A DNA stretch of 64,000 bases from Bacillus aquiflavi (GCF_019915265.1 NZ_CP082780.1:3224001-3288000), one strand, 5' to 3'. Shown: positions 25,890 through 34,979, numbered from the stretch's first letter. Numbers and translations: made by a program. The notes: generated by a model from the letters alone, not told the origin.

Positions 25890-26630
25890 TTAGTTAAATT
25901 TCCCGACCACTTTAGGTTTGTAAGCTGGACTAAAATAGGCTGGCAATGCATAAGGTAAAGCTATTTTAGGTACAGTTTTTATAACTGGAGCAGAACCTGT
26001 TCCATAATAATAAGCTTGGAAAACAATTTTCGAACAGTAAGTTGGATTTTTCGACTTTATATTATCTGTAATAGCATAATGGTATTTTCTACCAACATAA
26101 TTTCTAGAAGCCCAATCAGCGGCTGCATTCGCTATTTTTGAATTAGGAACTCTATAAACCGTTAATGTTTTCCTGTATTTTTTTACAAAATTATTTACTG
26201 ACAAAACTTCTGGATAGTGTCTAGGGCCAGCTATATGTAAAACTTGAGTGGAGCTAAGTGCAATCCCAGCATGACCTGTCAAACCATTTTTAATAGTATG
26301 GTTAGAAATTAAAATATCGCCTTTTTTGATAGATGTAGTTATAGAGTTTGTAAGAGGATCTACTATTTCAAGTTTCTCATTAAAATCTTCTTCTAAATCA
26401 TAAGAAATGCCGTTTTCTAATATTCCTGTAATCTCTAACCACTCTTCATAAGTTGTATCCTTTGATAATACATTATCATTTAATAAATGTACGTAATCAT
26501 TTTTCAATGTGTTTGAAAAGCTCGATTCTTCATCAGTTAATTGGTTTTTTTGTGCATTAGTTTCATTAAGAGGTGTAAAAAATAAAAAAGAAATGATAAT
26601 AATACTAAAAAACTTAAAAAACTTTTTCAC
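25890..26630 (-). CDS. Secreted papain-like NlpC/P60-superfamily protein (YiiX-like)
   Basis: The 246-residue protein has a signal peptide (about 1-28) and a C-terminal permuted papain-like domain with histidine in GLTGHAGIAL and cysteine in PTYCSKIVFQAYY, as in the YiiX/YebB group. These are cysteine hydrolases acting on amide or ester bonds, possibly at the cell wall. GTG at 26630 is 9 bases after AAGGAG; a TTG two codons earlier is too close. Confidence 0.7.
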   Translation of the reverse strand: MKKFFKFFSIIIISFLFFTPLNETNAQKNQLTDEESSFSNTLKNDYVHLLNDNVLSKDTTYEEWLEITGILENGISYDLEEDFNEKLEIVDPLTNSITTSIKKGDILISNHTIKNGLTGHAGIALSSTQVLHIAGPRHYPEVLSVNNFVKKYRKTLTVYRVPNSKIANAAADWASRNYVGRKYHYAITDNIKSKNPTYCSKIVFQAYYYGTGSAPVIKTVPKIALPYALPAYFSPAYKPKVVGKFN

Positions 26631-26848
26631 CAGCAAAATCTCCTTTTTTAATTTTTACCATATTATTAAACTAAATGTTATTTATACTAAATACTAGCAT
26701 ATTTCCGAAAAAAACAATAGATTTATTATTTAATTTTCACTAGTATTCTCACTAGCATTGCATTAACATATTCAGATGATTTAAAATACTAGGAATTTAA
26801 AAAAATAATGTGATTGTAAAACAAAAAAATCCTTTACAATGGAAGTAC

Positions 26849-28069
26849 AGGTGGTTCCTGTCCAAATCCAAATGTAAAGGAATACATCATGGACAAGAAT
26901 ACACTAATTACGTCATTTGGTAAATGGGTTTCACCAATAAATATTCAAAAGCTTTCTGAACTTGTTAAAGAACAAAAACAGGACTACTATACAAAGAAGT
27001 TTACAACGGAGTCTTATATTAAGTTTTTGCTTTTTGCCCAGCTTCATGAATATGAGAGCTTAGAAGAAATCAGTGATGCCCTTTTAGACGAAGATCTTCA
27101 GAAAATACTCGGATTTGAATCAATTAGTACATCTCAGTTATCACGAAAGAAAAATAATATCAATCCGCTCATTCTTTCTCATATGTTCTTGATTTTGTGT
27201 GGAAAATTCAACATTATCACATGAAAAGTGAAAAGAGAATGCCACTAAAAATCATTGATTCGAGTACTCTACCACTCAACTTAACTAACTATCAATGGGC
27301 GAAGTTTCGTCAAACAAAAGCAGGTGTAAAACTACATTTACGACTTGTATTCATGGATAAAAATGCTGTTTATCCAGAAAAAGCTGTCATTACAACGGCA
27401 AAAGAACATGACCGAAATCAGCTTGAAGTTCTGGTAGATGATAAAGAAGCTATGTACGTGTTTGATCGTGGCTATGTGGATTATGAACGATTTGATCGGA
27501 TGACCGATGAAGGTTATTTTTTCGTATCACGACTGAAGAAAAATGCAGTCATTCGTGAAGTTCATTCTTTTTCAATTTCGGATGATTGCCCTGTACAATC
27601 CGACAAAAGGGTTTACATCGGTAGCATACAAAATCGAACAGAAAATGTCTTTCGTCTTCTTGAAGTCAAGGATACAAAAGGAAACTTCCTTCGTTTAATC
27701 ACGAATCGCTTTGATTTAAGTGCTGAAGAAATCAGTGATATTTATCGTTCTCGTTGGGCCATTGAACTATTTTTCAAATGGCTGAAGCAGCACGTAGAAA
27801 TTAAGCATTTTTATCGTATGAGTGAGACCGCGATTCAAAACCAAATTTTCTTAGCCCTTATCACCTATTGCCTAAATGTTCTCATTCAATTAGAGATGAA
27901 AAGTAGTAGTAAATCTTTACTTCGAATCACTCGCTGGTTAAAGAGAGCAATTTGGAAACCTTCTTATATTTGGACACGAAAGTTTGATGAACGCTCTAGT
28001 CCGTAAAAGAATCTTGTTGTTGTAACTCTGGGATAACTGTATATTGTTACCAAATGGACAGTACCACCT
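26849..28069 (+). mobile_element. IS4-family insertion sequence similar to IS4Bsu1, inactivated
   Basis: Imperfect terminal inverted repeats AGGTGGTTCCTGTCCA (26849-26864) and TGGACAGTACCACCT (28055-28069) enclose one transposase gene with a frameshift. No clear target duplication was identified, so the ends are approximate. Confidence 0.7.
26889..28006 (+). pseudogene. IS4-family transposase, frameshifted
   Basis: The first frame (26889-27224) covers the N-terminus up to LILSHMF; the second (from about 27195 to 28006) continues as LDFVWKIQHYHMKS and MPLKIIDSSTLPL, with DDE residues in VFDRGYVDYERFD and the YRSRWAIELFFKWLKQH signature. Adding one T in ATGTTCTTGAT restores the frame. The rejoined protein would be about 372 residues. 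Confidence 0.85.
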
Positions 28070-28462
28070 TTATTTAGGTCTTGTCTTTTTAATTCAAAAA
28101 CGAAGAAATATATTAACAGAAAATTCTAACCCAATTTACGCAATGCTAATGAATTCATTTAGAAAACATTTTTTCCTCCTATTTATTAATTATCATATTT
28201 CATTAAATTCTAATAGACTGTTTTAACTTGCGTCCATTCCTTTCATGTTATCTTTCATAATCCATCTATGTAATAACTTAAAGAGAAGGTCTCTCTGCAG
28301 TTGTAACAACCGAACGAGCAAATAAATTTTAAAATTTAGCTTTTTCCTTTCATACTCCTGAAATTCTTATTACGAAGAATCTATTAAATACTACGTATAC
28401 AGAGAGAGAATTCCCTCTATAATTGAACCCTTTTAACCCATTCCCTAAAAATAGAACTAAAC
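28007..28462. other. Intergenic region, no gene seen
   Basis: After the IS4 right end (28069) about 390 bp of AT-rich DNA follow with no coding signal or clear repeat. Confidence 0.4.
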
Positions 28463-28675
28463 TTAATTAAGAAGTTTCATCTTATATGCTTTTGAAACGA
28501 TTCCTACCCTTGTTTGTACGTTCAGTTTCTTAGTTAAACTATTTATATAGTACTCTATCATTCTTTGCGAGTAATTCAATTCACTGGCAATTAGTTTATT
28601 TGGCATTTCATCGGCAATCATTTCAATTATTTTTAGTTCCTTTTGAGATATTTTTGATACTATTTTATCCAACAT
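28463..28675 (-). CDS. Small LuxR/GerE-type helix-turn-helix protein
   Basis: The 70-residue protein is almost only a LuxR-type DNA-binding domain: EMIADEMPNKLIASELNYSQRMIEYYINSLTKKL fits the GerE helix pattern. ATG at 28675 follows GAAGGAGG. There is no receiver or ligand domain, like GerE itself. It lies near the bacteriocin locus and could regulate it, but nothing in sequence proves that. Confidence 0.65.
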   Translation of the reverse strand: MLDKIVSKISQKELKIIEMIADEMPNKLIASELNYSQRMIEYYINSLTKKLNVQTRVGIVSKAYKMKLLN

Positions 28676-29196
28676 TATGCCTCCTTCATAAAGTTTAATT
28701 AAATTGTATCAAATTAACTGGGATTTTTTTTAACATTATTTTAATTTGCTCCAAATATGTATGTTTATGTATATTTTTATGTCCATTCAGCCCTATTTTT
28801 TCATTAGACAATTAGATACCTTTGTTGTTTTAAGAGTGCGTTCGCATTGGAATGAGCCTACTGCAACTATATTGTTTAACATAGGCTTTATCGGTAAGAC
28901 AGCTTTGTATAATTTTTTCACGTATGATGAAAGCTTGAAAAAGTTTATAGTGGATTAAAAACAAATAGATATAAGTGGATAGAAATGAACAGCATCGAAG
29001 TTAAAATTAAATCGCTAAGCTTTTCAGAACGAAAGACCGACGCTCTAAAACCATAATAAATAAATTAGTTTTAAAGCTATCGGCTCGTTCAACAATGCTT
29101 TTAGTAACAGTTCAAACTAAGAGGTAAACTGCATTTAGGAAATAACGGCCAAATAACTAAATCATATTTAAATTAATTGATCATTTAATGTTAAAT
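28676..29196. other. Intergenic region, no convincing gene
   Basis: About 520 bp of AT-rich DNA. A 70-codon frame at 28746 on the plus strand has no ribosome binding site and low-complexity composition. Confidence 0.4.
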
Positions 29197-29331
29197 TTAG
29201 CTTTTAAAATATTCGATAATAGAATCCAACGCCCCAGAAAATCTTAATACTAGAAAGACAACACAAAAAATTGTAAATCCCAAACTTAATTTTTGCATCA
29301 GGGTTTTTTCTTTTTTATTTACGTTTGGCAT
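29197..29331 (-). CDS. 44-residue single-span membrane protein, candidate bacteriocin immunity peptide
   Basis: MPNVNKKEKTLMQKLSLGF.. has a charged N-terminus, one hydrophobic helix (about 17-32) and a short tail ..IIEYFKS. The ATG at 29331 has an excellent site (GGGGGAAGG). It lies 65 bp after the ABC permease gene on the same strand, as the last gene of the bacteriocin operon. Small hydrophobic proteins at this position often give self-immunity; that role is inferred here. Confidence 0.6.
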   Translation of the reverse strand: MPNVNKKEKTLMQKLSLGFTIFCVVFLVLRFSGALDSIIEYFKS

Positions 29332-29396
29332 AGTCCTTCCCCCTTTTGATAAATTTTTGATTTTGTACTTTTATATAACATTCCGACTACAATTGC

Positions 29397-30884
29397 TTAT
29401 ATGATAATTAACATGATAGTCGCATGTCTAGATAATGAGCCTGTTTCTAATACTCGCCTTAAATATTCATGTAAAATACTGAAGAAGATGAGCAACGGAA
29501 TATTCCAAACAAAGAAATAATATAAGATTGTTCTTACAATAGAACCATTAAATAAATATCCAGAGCTATTTTTTTGACTCCTTTTAATCACACGGGCTAA
29601 TAATATACGAGAAGCAATGTAGGTAAGGATAAATATTTGCAAAATCCCAAAAACAATATATTCAATTCTAACTGCTTCTAATAGACAGACAGTAACTAAA
29701 TATATACTTGCATTTAAAAAAGTTAAAATATGAAGTAGTTTACTTCTACTTTTAAATAACTCTTGCGTATTTATCGGAATAGTAAACAATAATTCGCTAT
29801 TAGTTGCATCATCAGACATTAATATATGCAAAGTGACCGTTATAATAACAAAAGTAAAAATATTAATTAAAACCGTCAATAATACCCCTGAAGAGGCAAA
29901 TTGATTACGAATTTCAATTACACTCGTAAATAATATTGGTGAAACATAGACTGAGAACAGCTGTGGAGATCTAATTAAAAATAATAAATCTTTCTTTATA
30001 AAATGAGTATGAATATGTTTATGAATTACATTTGTTACGAATAATGAGTAGAATGATTTTTCTAAGTCTCTTGATGAAATTGTCAATAATCCTTTTTTAT
30101 AACTATATGCTGTAATCCAATATGCAGCCGCAATGAAACATAAGGTATTTAAAGCAATAAAGATTGTAAACAAACCGACATCTATAAATTTTATATTATT
30201 AATCATTAAATATTTGGGATATTGTAATAAAAGATAAAGAAGATTTTCAATTAACTTATCCTGAATGAACAATAAAGATTTATAACCTTGCAAAAATACA
30301 ATAATAACTATTACTCCAACAGAAGCAGCTGTCATTAGAGAATAAGCAACGGTTTTTAATCCTTTTCCTTTTGAAATTAAATAAGCAATAGCAAAAATAA
30401 TATGAGTAATGGCACTAAAAAAAAATGACATTGCTACAATTTGTGGGATCGTAATTAAAACGATCTCTTTAGAAATATTTCCTGCAAGATAATTTGCCAT
30501 TGCAAAAGGCATTAAAAACATAGTGTTAATAATAATAACTTCAATCGCAACGATTGAAAATCTTGATAAAATGATTTGAGAGTTCTTTACAGGGGCAATG
30601 AGAAGAATTTCTCGCTCCGGCGAGAGAAAATACTCCTTATAATATTTTTTTACAGCAGTTGAAAAAGAAATCAAACAGAGAAAAGCAAAGAATCCTACCA
30701 TATACTTATTCATATTTTCTTGGATACCCTGCGGCAATAATCTAACAATAAAAAAAATCGTAAAAGTGATTAATAGAAATAATAAAATAATAGCAATTCT
30801 TTCAGCAATTTTTTCTTTTTTAGAACCTTTAGGGTTACGGCGATTAATTTTATATTTAAAGGAAAGATAGTTGATGAAGTTCAT
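29397..30884 (-). CDS. ABC permease of the bacteriocin locus
   Basis: The 495-residue protein has about twelve membrane segments and no recognisable enzyme motif; its start (MNFINYLSFKYKINRR) and EREILLIAPVKNSQIILSRF loop resemble large exporter permeases such as YthQ. The gene begins 4 bp after the ATPase gene. With the ATPase it would export the leaderless bacteriocin, give immunity, or both. Confidence 0.7.
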   Translation of the reverse strand: MNFINYLSFKYKINRRNPKGSKKEKIAERIAIILLFLLITFTIFFIVRLLPQGIQENMNKYMVGFFAFLCLISFSTAVKKYYKEYFLSPEREILLIAPVKNSQIILSRFSIVAIEVIIINTMFLMPFAMANYLAGNISKEIVLITIPQIVAMSFFFSAITHIIFAIAYLISKGKGLKTVAYSLMTAASVGVIVIIVFLQGYKSLLFIQDKLIENLLYLLLQYPKYLMINNIKFIDVGLFTIFIALNTLCFIAAAYWITAYSYKKGLLTISSRDLEKSFYSLFVTNVIHKHIHTHFIKKDLLFLIRSPQLFSVYVSPILFTSVIEIRNQFASSGVLLTVLINIFTFVIITVTLHILMSDDATNSELLFTIPINTQELFKSRSKLLHILTFLNASIYLVTVCLLEAVRIEYIVFGILQIFILTYIASRILLARVIKRSQKNSSGYLFNGSIVRTILYYFFVWNIPLLIFFSILHEYLRRVLETGSLSRHATIMLIII

Positions 30885-30888
30885 TAGA

Positions 30889-31617
30889 CTACTCCCGTCC
30901 TTCTACAACAGATATTAAGTAATCTTCAACACTGACTAAATTTTCTCGTATCTCATTGACAAAAATATTTTCCTTAACAATAAGTCCATTATGAATAATA
31001 GAAACAGTATCTGCAATTTCTTCTATTGTATTTAGTGAGTGTGAAGATAAAAAAACAGTACCTCCATTTTGGGTATACTCCATTAACATTGCTTTAAATT
31101 GTTTAATACTTAATGGGTCTAAACCTAAAGTGGGTTCATCATAAACTAAAAGCTCTGGCTCATGAATAAGAGAGGATACGATTGAAACTTTCTGTTTATT
31201 CCCTCTTGAGAGGTTTTTAATCAAAGTATTTTTATACTTCTCTATTTCAAAATGACTAAGATATTTTTGAATTCTTTTCTCTATCTCTTTCAAATCTTCT
31301 AATCCAAATAAATATGCCATAAAGTTAAGATGTTCCAAAACCGTAAGTTTTTCAAAGACAGCCGGATAGTCTGGACAGTAACCGATATACTTTTTATGAG
31401 CTGGATGATTATAATCTATTTTTCTATCTTGAAAGATAACTTCCCCTTGATCAGGTATGATAATTCCCATTATGATTTTAATCGTTGTGGATTTACCAGC
31501 ACCGTTTGTCCCTAAATACCCTGAAATTGTCCCTTTTTTAATCGTAAGGGAATCAATAGATAATACACATTGACCGTCATAATTTTTTTTTATTCCTTCC
31601 AAACGTAATATATCCAA
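30889..31617 (-). CDS. ABC ATPase of the bacteriocin locus
   Basis: The 242-residue ATPase has Walker A GTNGAGKST, signature LSRGNKQKVSIVSSL and Walker B LLVYDEPTLGLD. The start is TTG at 31617 with AAAGGAG upstream. A consensus promoter lies about 50 bp upstream, downstream of the bacteriocin gene, so the ABC genes can be expressed independently of the bacteriocin. Confidence 0.83.
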   Translation of the reverse strand: MDILRLEGIKKNYDGQCVLSIDSLTIKKGTISGYLGTNGAGKSTTIKIIMGIIIPDQGEVIFQDRKIDYNHPAHKKYIGYCPDYPAVFEKLTVLEHLNFMAYLFGLEDLKEIEKRIQKYLSHFEIEKYKNTLIKNLSRGNKQKVSIVSSLIHEPELLVYDEPTLGLDPLSIKQFKAMLMEYTQNGGTVFLSSHSLNTIEEIADTVSIIHNGLIVKENIFVNEIRENLVSVEDYLISVVEGRE

Positions 31618-31669
31618 GTTTGATTAACTCCTTTTATGTATATACCTAAATTTTGGAATATCTGAAATA

Positions 31670-31698
31670 ATAGTATCCTTATTCCTTTAAATTGTCAA
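31670..31698 (-). promoter_or_regulatory. Sigma-A promoter of the bacteriocin ABC genes
   Basis: On the minus strand TTGACA (31698-31693) and TACTAT (31675-31670) are separated by 17 bases. Confidence 0.75.
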
Positions 31699-31705
31699 GA
31701 TATAG

Positions 31706-31745
31706 GCTATCCAGGCAAGTTTTACCTTGCCGGATAGCCTTTTTA
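31706..31745. terminator. Hairpin after the bacteriocin gene
   Basis: GGCTATCC..GGCAAG pairs with CTTGCC..GGATAGCC with a single bulge. The T tract (TTTTTA) is on the plus-strand side, so it ends plus-strand transcription best; for the minus-strand bacteriocin mRNA it may stabilise the 3' end or terminate weakly. Confidence 0.6.
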
Positions 31746-31761
31746 TAATAAGCTTATAGGT

Positions 31762-31992
31762 TTAGCCAAGAATCATTCTGATAATCTCATACACTGAGTA
31801 ACCTTTTAAAAACCAGTCAACAATTTTTCCTGGGTTATTTTTAATAAAGTTAAGAATTTTAAGAGCTTGTTCATAAGTTTTGGCTGTTGCAGCTACAGCT
31901 AAGTCCCAAGCCCATTTTAAAAATTTCGCTACTTTGTCCAAAGGTATTCTAGATACTAGTGCTTTTAAAGCATTATAGATTGCTGTTAACAT
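31762..31992 (-). CDS. Aureocin A53/lacticin Q-like leaderless bacteriocin
   Basis: The 76-residue cationic, tryptophan-containing helical peptide ends NPGKIVDWFLKGYSVYEIIR.., which aligns by eye with the conserved GK(V/I)LEWLNVGPTLEWV region of aureocin A53 and lacticin Q. Those peptides are 51-53 residues and are active without leader removal; here there are about 25 extra N-terminal residues. ATG at 31992 follows AGGAGG. A promoter with a palindrome precedes it and an ABC transporter follows. Membrane disruption of related bacteria is the expected activity. Confidence 0.7.
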   Translation of the reverse strand: MLTAIYNALKALVSRIPLDKVAKFLKWAWDLAVAATAKTYEQALKILNFIKNNPGKIVDWFLKGYSVYEIIRMILG

Positions 31993-32023
31993 TAGAAATC
32001 CTCCTAGTATAAAAAGTATTTTT

Positions 32024-32041
32024 TACCAAAGGCCTTTGGTA
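32024..32041. promoter_or_regulatory. 18-bp perfect palindrome at the bacteriocin promoter
   Basis: TACCAAAGG / CCTTTGGTA forms a perfect 18-bp inverted repeat just after the -10 box, over the expected start of transcription. This position suits a repressor operator. The cognate regulator is not identified. Confidence 0.6.
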
Positions 32042-32047
32042 CTTTCC

Positions 32048-32076
32048 ATATTAAATGCAGAAGATGGAATAATCAA
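32048..32076 (-). promoter_or_regulatory. Sigma-A promoter of the bacteriocin gene
   Basis: On the minus strand TTGATT (32076-32071) and TAATAT (32053-32048) are separated by 17 bases, about 50 bp upstream of the ribosome binding site. Confidence 0.65.
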
Positions 32077-32920
32077 TGGATTTTTCCTATTATTGCGTAT
32101 CTCCGAAAAAATTGTCATTTTTTTTAATTCTATTATTAATTAATATTAAAAAGCCCTATATTTCCCATATTTATATACCAATATTCCTATTATTCTATAG
32201 ATAAATTGTATGATTTACGTGTTTTCATTGTAATATATGTTGAAATTAATAAAAATATGGATAACATTATATATACTAATAACTGATGTAAATTTCTCAG
32301 TCATAAATACTTATCCTTTATAAGATTGGGCTTAACATGAAGCCTCCTCATACATGGCATGAATTATTCTACCGGGCCTACGCACCCCGCCATTCGAGGC
32401 TATCATTCTATGTAAAAGTAAGTGTATATATCCCTAAGTAGTTCTCGAAGTAGTACAGCATACTATAGTCTTAACTTCTATGAACTTTTTTGTGGCTTAT
32501 CATAAAACTAAATACTGACAAAAGTCCAACACTGAATTTAATAACACCTATTGTTTGTAAGATTATTGGGTATGACATGATCCAGTAAATCGAACTCCTC
32601 TCTCGTATCTATGAATGTGTTGTACTTTTGCTGTTACTTTCATATAGATGGTCTCTTTTCCGCATAGTTAATGAAATTCCAAACCTTTTTATTTAGTTAT
32701 TTCTCTTTCTTAATGGTTTACCTGAGTAGCTTGAAAGCCTATGATTTCAAATGCATGACATACGGTTCAATTTGCCAAGATCTCTTTTTGTGCTACACTA
32801 TCTAATTTTTAACATAAGAAAGGAGTTTTTATCTATAAGAGTCAATAAAATACTGTTAACAATATAAATGTATCCATGAAACTAGTATTGCAAAAAAGAA
32901 ATAATATATATGAGGTGGCT
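32077..32920. other. Divergent intergenic region between bacteriocin and agr operons
   Basis: About 840 bp. It holds a minus-strand hydrophobic frame (32267-32190, MLSIFLLISTYITMKTRKSY..) with no ribosome site in frame, possibly a decayed small membrane peptide, and the likely agr promoter. No direct-repeat LytTR site could be picked out by eye. Confidence 0.45.
32772..32799 (+). promoter_or_regulatory. Possible promoter of the agr operon
   Basis: TTGCCA (32772-32777) and TACACT (32794-32799) with a 16-base spacer lie about 120 bp before agrC. The match is moderate. Confidence 0.4.
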
Positions 32921-34219
32921 ATGGATATTTTAAGCAGTCTGTTAGGCGCATTTATAGAGACATTTTTAATTTTAATGATTGGTTTTTATCTTATCGGCCT
33001 AGAGCTGAAAAACAGATTAATTGCAGTTTCAATTGTTAGCTTTTACGGAAGTGTCTTAATTATTATGTTAAAAAGCACTTTATCATTGGAAATTTATTTA
33101 CTTATTCTCGTTTTATGTTTAGGTATATTGCTAGCGTTAATTTTGAATTTCAATATACTTCATTGTCTCCTACTGGTGTTTTTCGGAAGTCTTTGTTTGT
33201 TAATTGCCGAAAGTATTAGTTTTGCCCTTATTTTGCTTATAAGCAAGCCTTTGAATATTCAAGATCATTTTCTTGAACTGCATCCTTTAATTAAAGCTCT
33301 TCCTCATTGGACATTGTTAATGATTACTTATTTATTTTTAAAGAAGAAGGAAATACAAATTGTAAAAGGAAAACAGCTAGGAAAAATTCCTACAATTCAT
33401 TTAGCGAATTTAGGAATAATCGGATCGTTAACACTATATTTTATTTGGTTTTATGAAAGGCATAACGAGTATATTATCAATTATCTTTCGACGGGATTCT
33501 TTATTGGCTCAACGATTACGATCTCATATTTATTTAAAGTCGGTTTAAATAGAAATATGGCGGAAATAGCAAGAAAAAATGAGGAACAATACGAAGAAGA
33601 TGAAAAACAATATATCTCTCTTGTAGAATCGCAACGTCATGATTTTATACATCATTTATTAGCAGCTCACGGAATGCTTTCTGAAGGAAATAACGAGATG
33701 TGTAAAAACTATCTCAATGAAGTATTAAATGAAGCTTCTGTAATAAGTGAAGTCTTGCCTTTAAAATCGAGTGCTACTAGCGGGCTCTTACTGGCCTATA
33801 AAATGAAAGCAAGGCAAAAGGGAGTTACTATTAACTATAGTATTTTGGATAATTTAGCTGAAATACCTTGTAAAACATTTGAAACGAATCGAATTTTAGG
33901 TAATTTAATCCAAAATGCAATTGAAGAAGCTGAAAAAACGATCAAAAAGGAAGTAGCAATTTACATAAGAAAAAGCAAAAAATCTATTCAGATTGAAGTT
34001 TCTAATTATGGTGATATCGTTGAATTTTCCAATAATATTGATAAAATTTTTTTGCGCGGATTTTCTACCAAAGATTATACAGAAAATCAAGGTGCTGGAC
34101 TAGTTAACGTTTACAAAATTGTAGAAAAATATAATGGATCAATATTCCCAGAAATCAAAAATGAACTAATAGTATTTACGGTTACTATTCCCATTAAAGT
34201 GAGGGTGATGAAAATATGA
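32921..34219 (+). CDS. agrC: AgrC-like peptide-sensing histidine kinase
   Basis: The 432-residue protein has six or seven N-terminal membrane helices (about 5-210), a linker helix, phosphoacceptor motif SQRHDFIHHLLAAHGML, and an AgrC-type HATPase with N-box NRILGNLIQNAIEEA and glycine region QGAGLVNVYKIV. ATG at 32921 behind GAGGTGG is preferred; an upstream ATG at 32876 has no site. Its stop overlaps agrB by 4 bp. It should detect the cyclic peptide made from AgrD and phosphorylate AgrA. As first gene it departs from the usual agrBDCA order. Confidence 0.85.
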   Translation: MDILSSLLGAFIETFLILMIGFYLIGLELKNRLIAVSIVSFYGSVLIIMLKSTLSLEIYLLILVLCLGILLALILNFNILHCLLLVFFGSLCLLIAESISFALILLISKPLNIQDHFLELHPLIKALPHWTLLMITYLFLKKKEIQIVKGKQLGKIPTIHLANLGIIGSLTLYFIWFYERHNEYIINYLSTGFFIGSTITISYLFKVGLNRNMAEIARKNEEQYEEDEKQYISLVESQRHDFIHHLLAAHGMLSEGNNEMCKNYLNEVLNEASVISEVLPLKSSATSGLLLAYKMKARQKGVTINYSILDNLAEIPCKTFETNRILGNLIQNAIEEAEKTIKKEVAIYIRKSKKSIQIEVSNYGDIVEFSNNIDKIFLRGFSTKDYTENQGAGLVNVYKIVEKYNGSIFPEIKNELIVFTVTIPIKVRVMKI

Positions 34220-34845
34220 ATTTCTATCCGAGTGAAATATCAAAAAATCTTTCTTCTGTTGTAGTCTTTTATCATCCAAAATACAAAGACAAAGAAGATA
34301 ATATTCGCCATGGATTAGAGTGGATTATTTCTTGTCTAAATCAATTCCTTCTTGTTTTACTTCTCAGTTATCCTTTTAACCTTCATATGGAAGCTTTAAT
34401 TTGCCTTGCAAGTGGAGCGTTGTTAAAAATGTTTGCTGGAGGTATTCATTTTTCAGGATACTTTAGATGTCTATTATTCAGTTCGTTTCAAGTCGTTTTA
34501 ATCGCAACATTTAGCAACGCGTTAGATAAAGTCATATTTGTTCAATATATTCTATATCTTTTAATCTGTATATCTTTTTATATTCTACTAGTGAATGCTC
34601 CAAAGTTATACAAGAAAAAGGATCATTTTACTAACGAACAAAAAAACAAATTGAAAATAGCTGCACTTACAGTCTTTTTATTCTTAAGTATATACAGTTT
34701 GTTTTTGCAGCCATCCTATAAAATGTGTATATTAGCTAGCATGTTGTTGCAAGTTTATTCTGTTACAAAAATAGGTGAAATAACTACGTTATCTATCGAT
34801 AACTGGTTATCCAATATATTACAAAAGAGGAGAGATATTTTATGA
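34216..34845 (+). CDS. agrB: AgrB peptide-processing membrane protease
   Basis: The 209-residue protein is an AgrB family endopeptidase with the catalytic pair in GGIHFSGYFRC (H78 and C85, the same seven-residue spacing as H77/C84 of S. aureus AgrB) and about five membrane helices. It removes the C-terminal tail of AgrD and forms the thiolactone ring. It overlaps both agrC (4 bp) and agrD (ATGA). Confidence 0.92.
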   Translation: MNFYPSEISKNLSSVVVFYHPKYKDKEDNIRHGLEWIISCLNQFLLVLLLSYPFNLHMEALICLASGALLKMFAGGIHFSGYFRCLLFSSFQVVLIATFSNALDKVIFVQYILYLLICISFYILLVNAPKLYKKKDHFTNEQKNKLKIAALTVFLFLSIYSLFLQPSYKMCILASMLLQVYSVTKIGEITTLSIDNWLSNILQKRRDIL

Positions 34846-34979
34846 AATTTTTAGCTTCACTTTTGGGGTTTGTTGCTCTATTGACTGATAAAATAGCGAC
34901 ATTCAATAGCTGTTTTTGGTTTGCTTATGAACCAACCCCACCTGAAAAGAGGCAACATTTAAATGTTGACAAAAATTAA
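34842..34979 (+). CDS. agrD: AgrD autoinducing peptide precursor
   Basis: The 45-residue precursor has the three AgrD parts: an amphipathic leader MKFLASLLGFVALLTDKIAT, a core NSCFWFA, and an acidic, proline-rich tail YEPTPPEK. AgrB should cut after Ala28 and link its carboxyl to Cys24, giving a cyclic CFWFA, the same ring size as Listeria CFMFV. It starts in the agrB stop (ATGA, with AGAGGAGAG upstream) and overlaps agrA by 17 bp. The cut site is inferred from family patterns. Confidence 0.88.
   Translation: MKFLASLLGFVALLTDKIATFNSCFWFAYEPTPPEKRQHLNVDKN

Noticed and set aside
28746-28958. 70-codon plus-strand frame near the LuxR-type gene
   Set aside because: No ribosome site, Phe/Ile/Met-rich random composition.
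32190-32306. Small hydrophobic peptide gene between the bacteriocin and agr operons
   Set aside because: The hydrophobic frame has no start with a ribosome site; the nearby ATG with AAAGGAT opens a different frame of only 29 codons.
32042-32340. AgrA-type direct repeats upstream of the bacteriocin promoter
   Set aside because: No pair of 9-bp repeats with proper spacing was convincing by eye; a motif scan would be needed.
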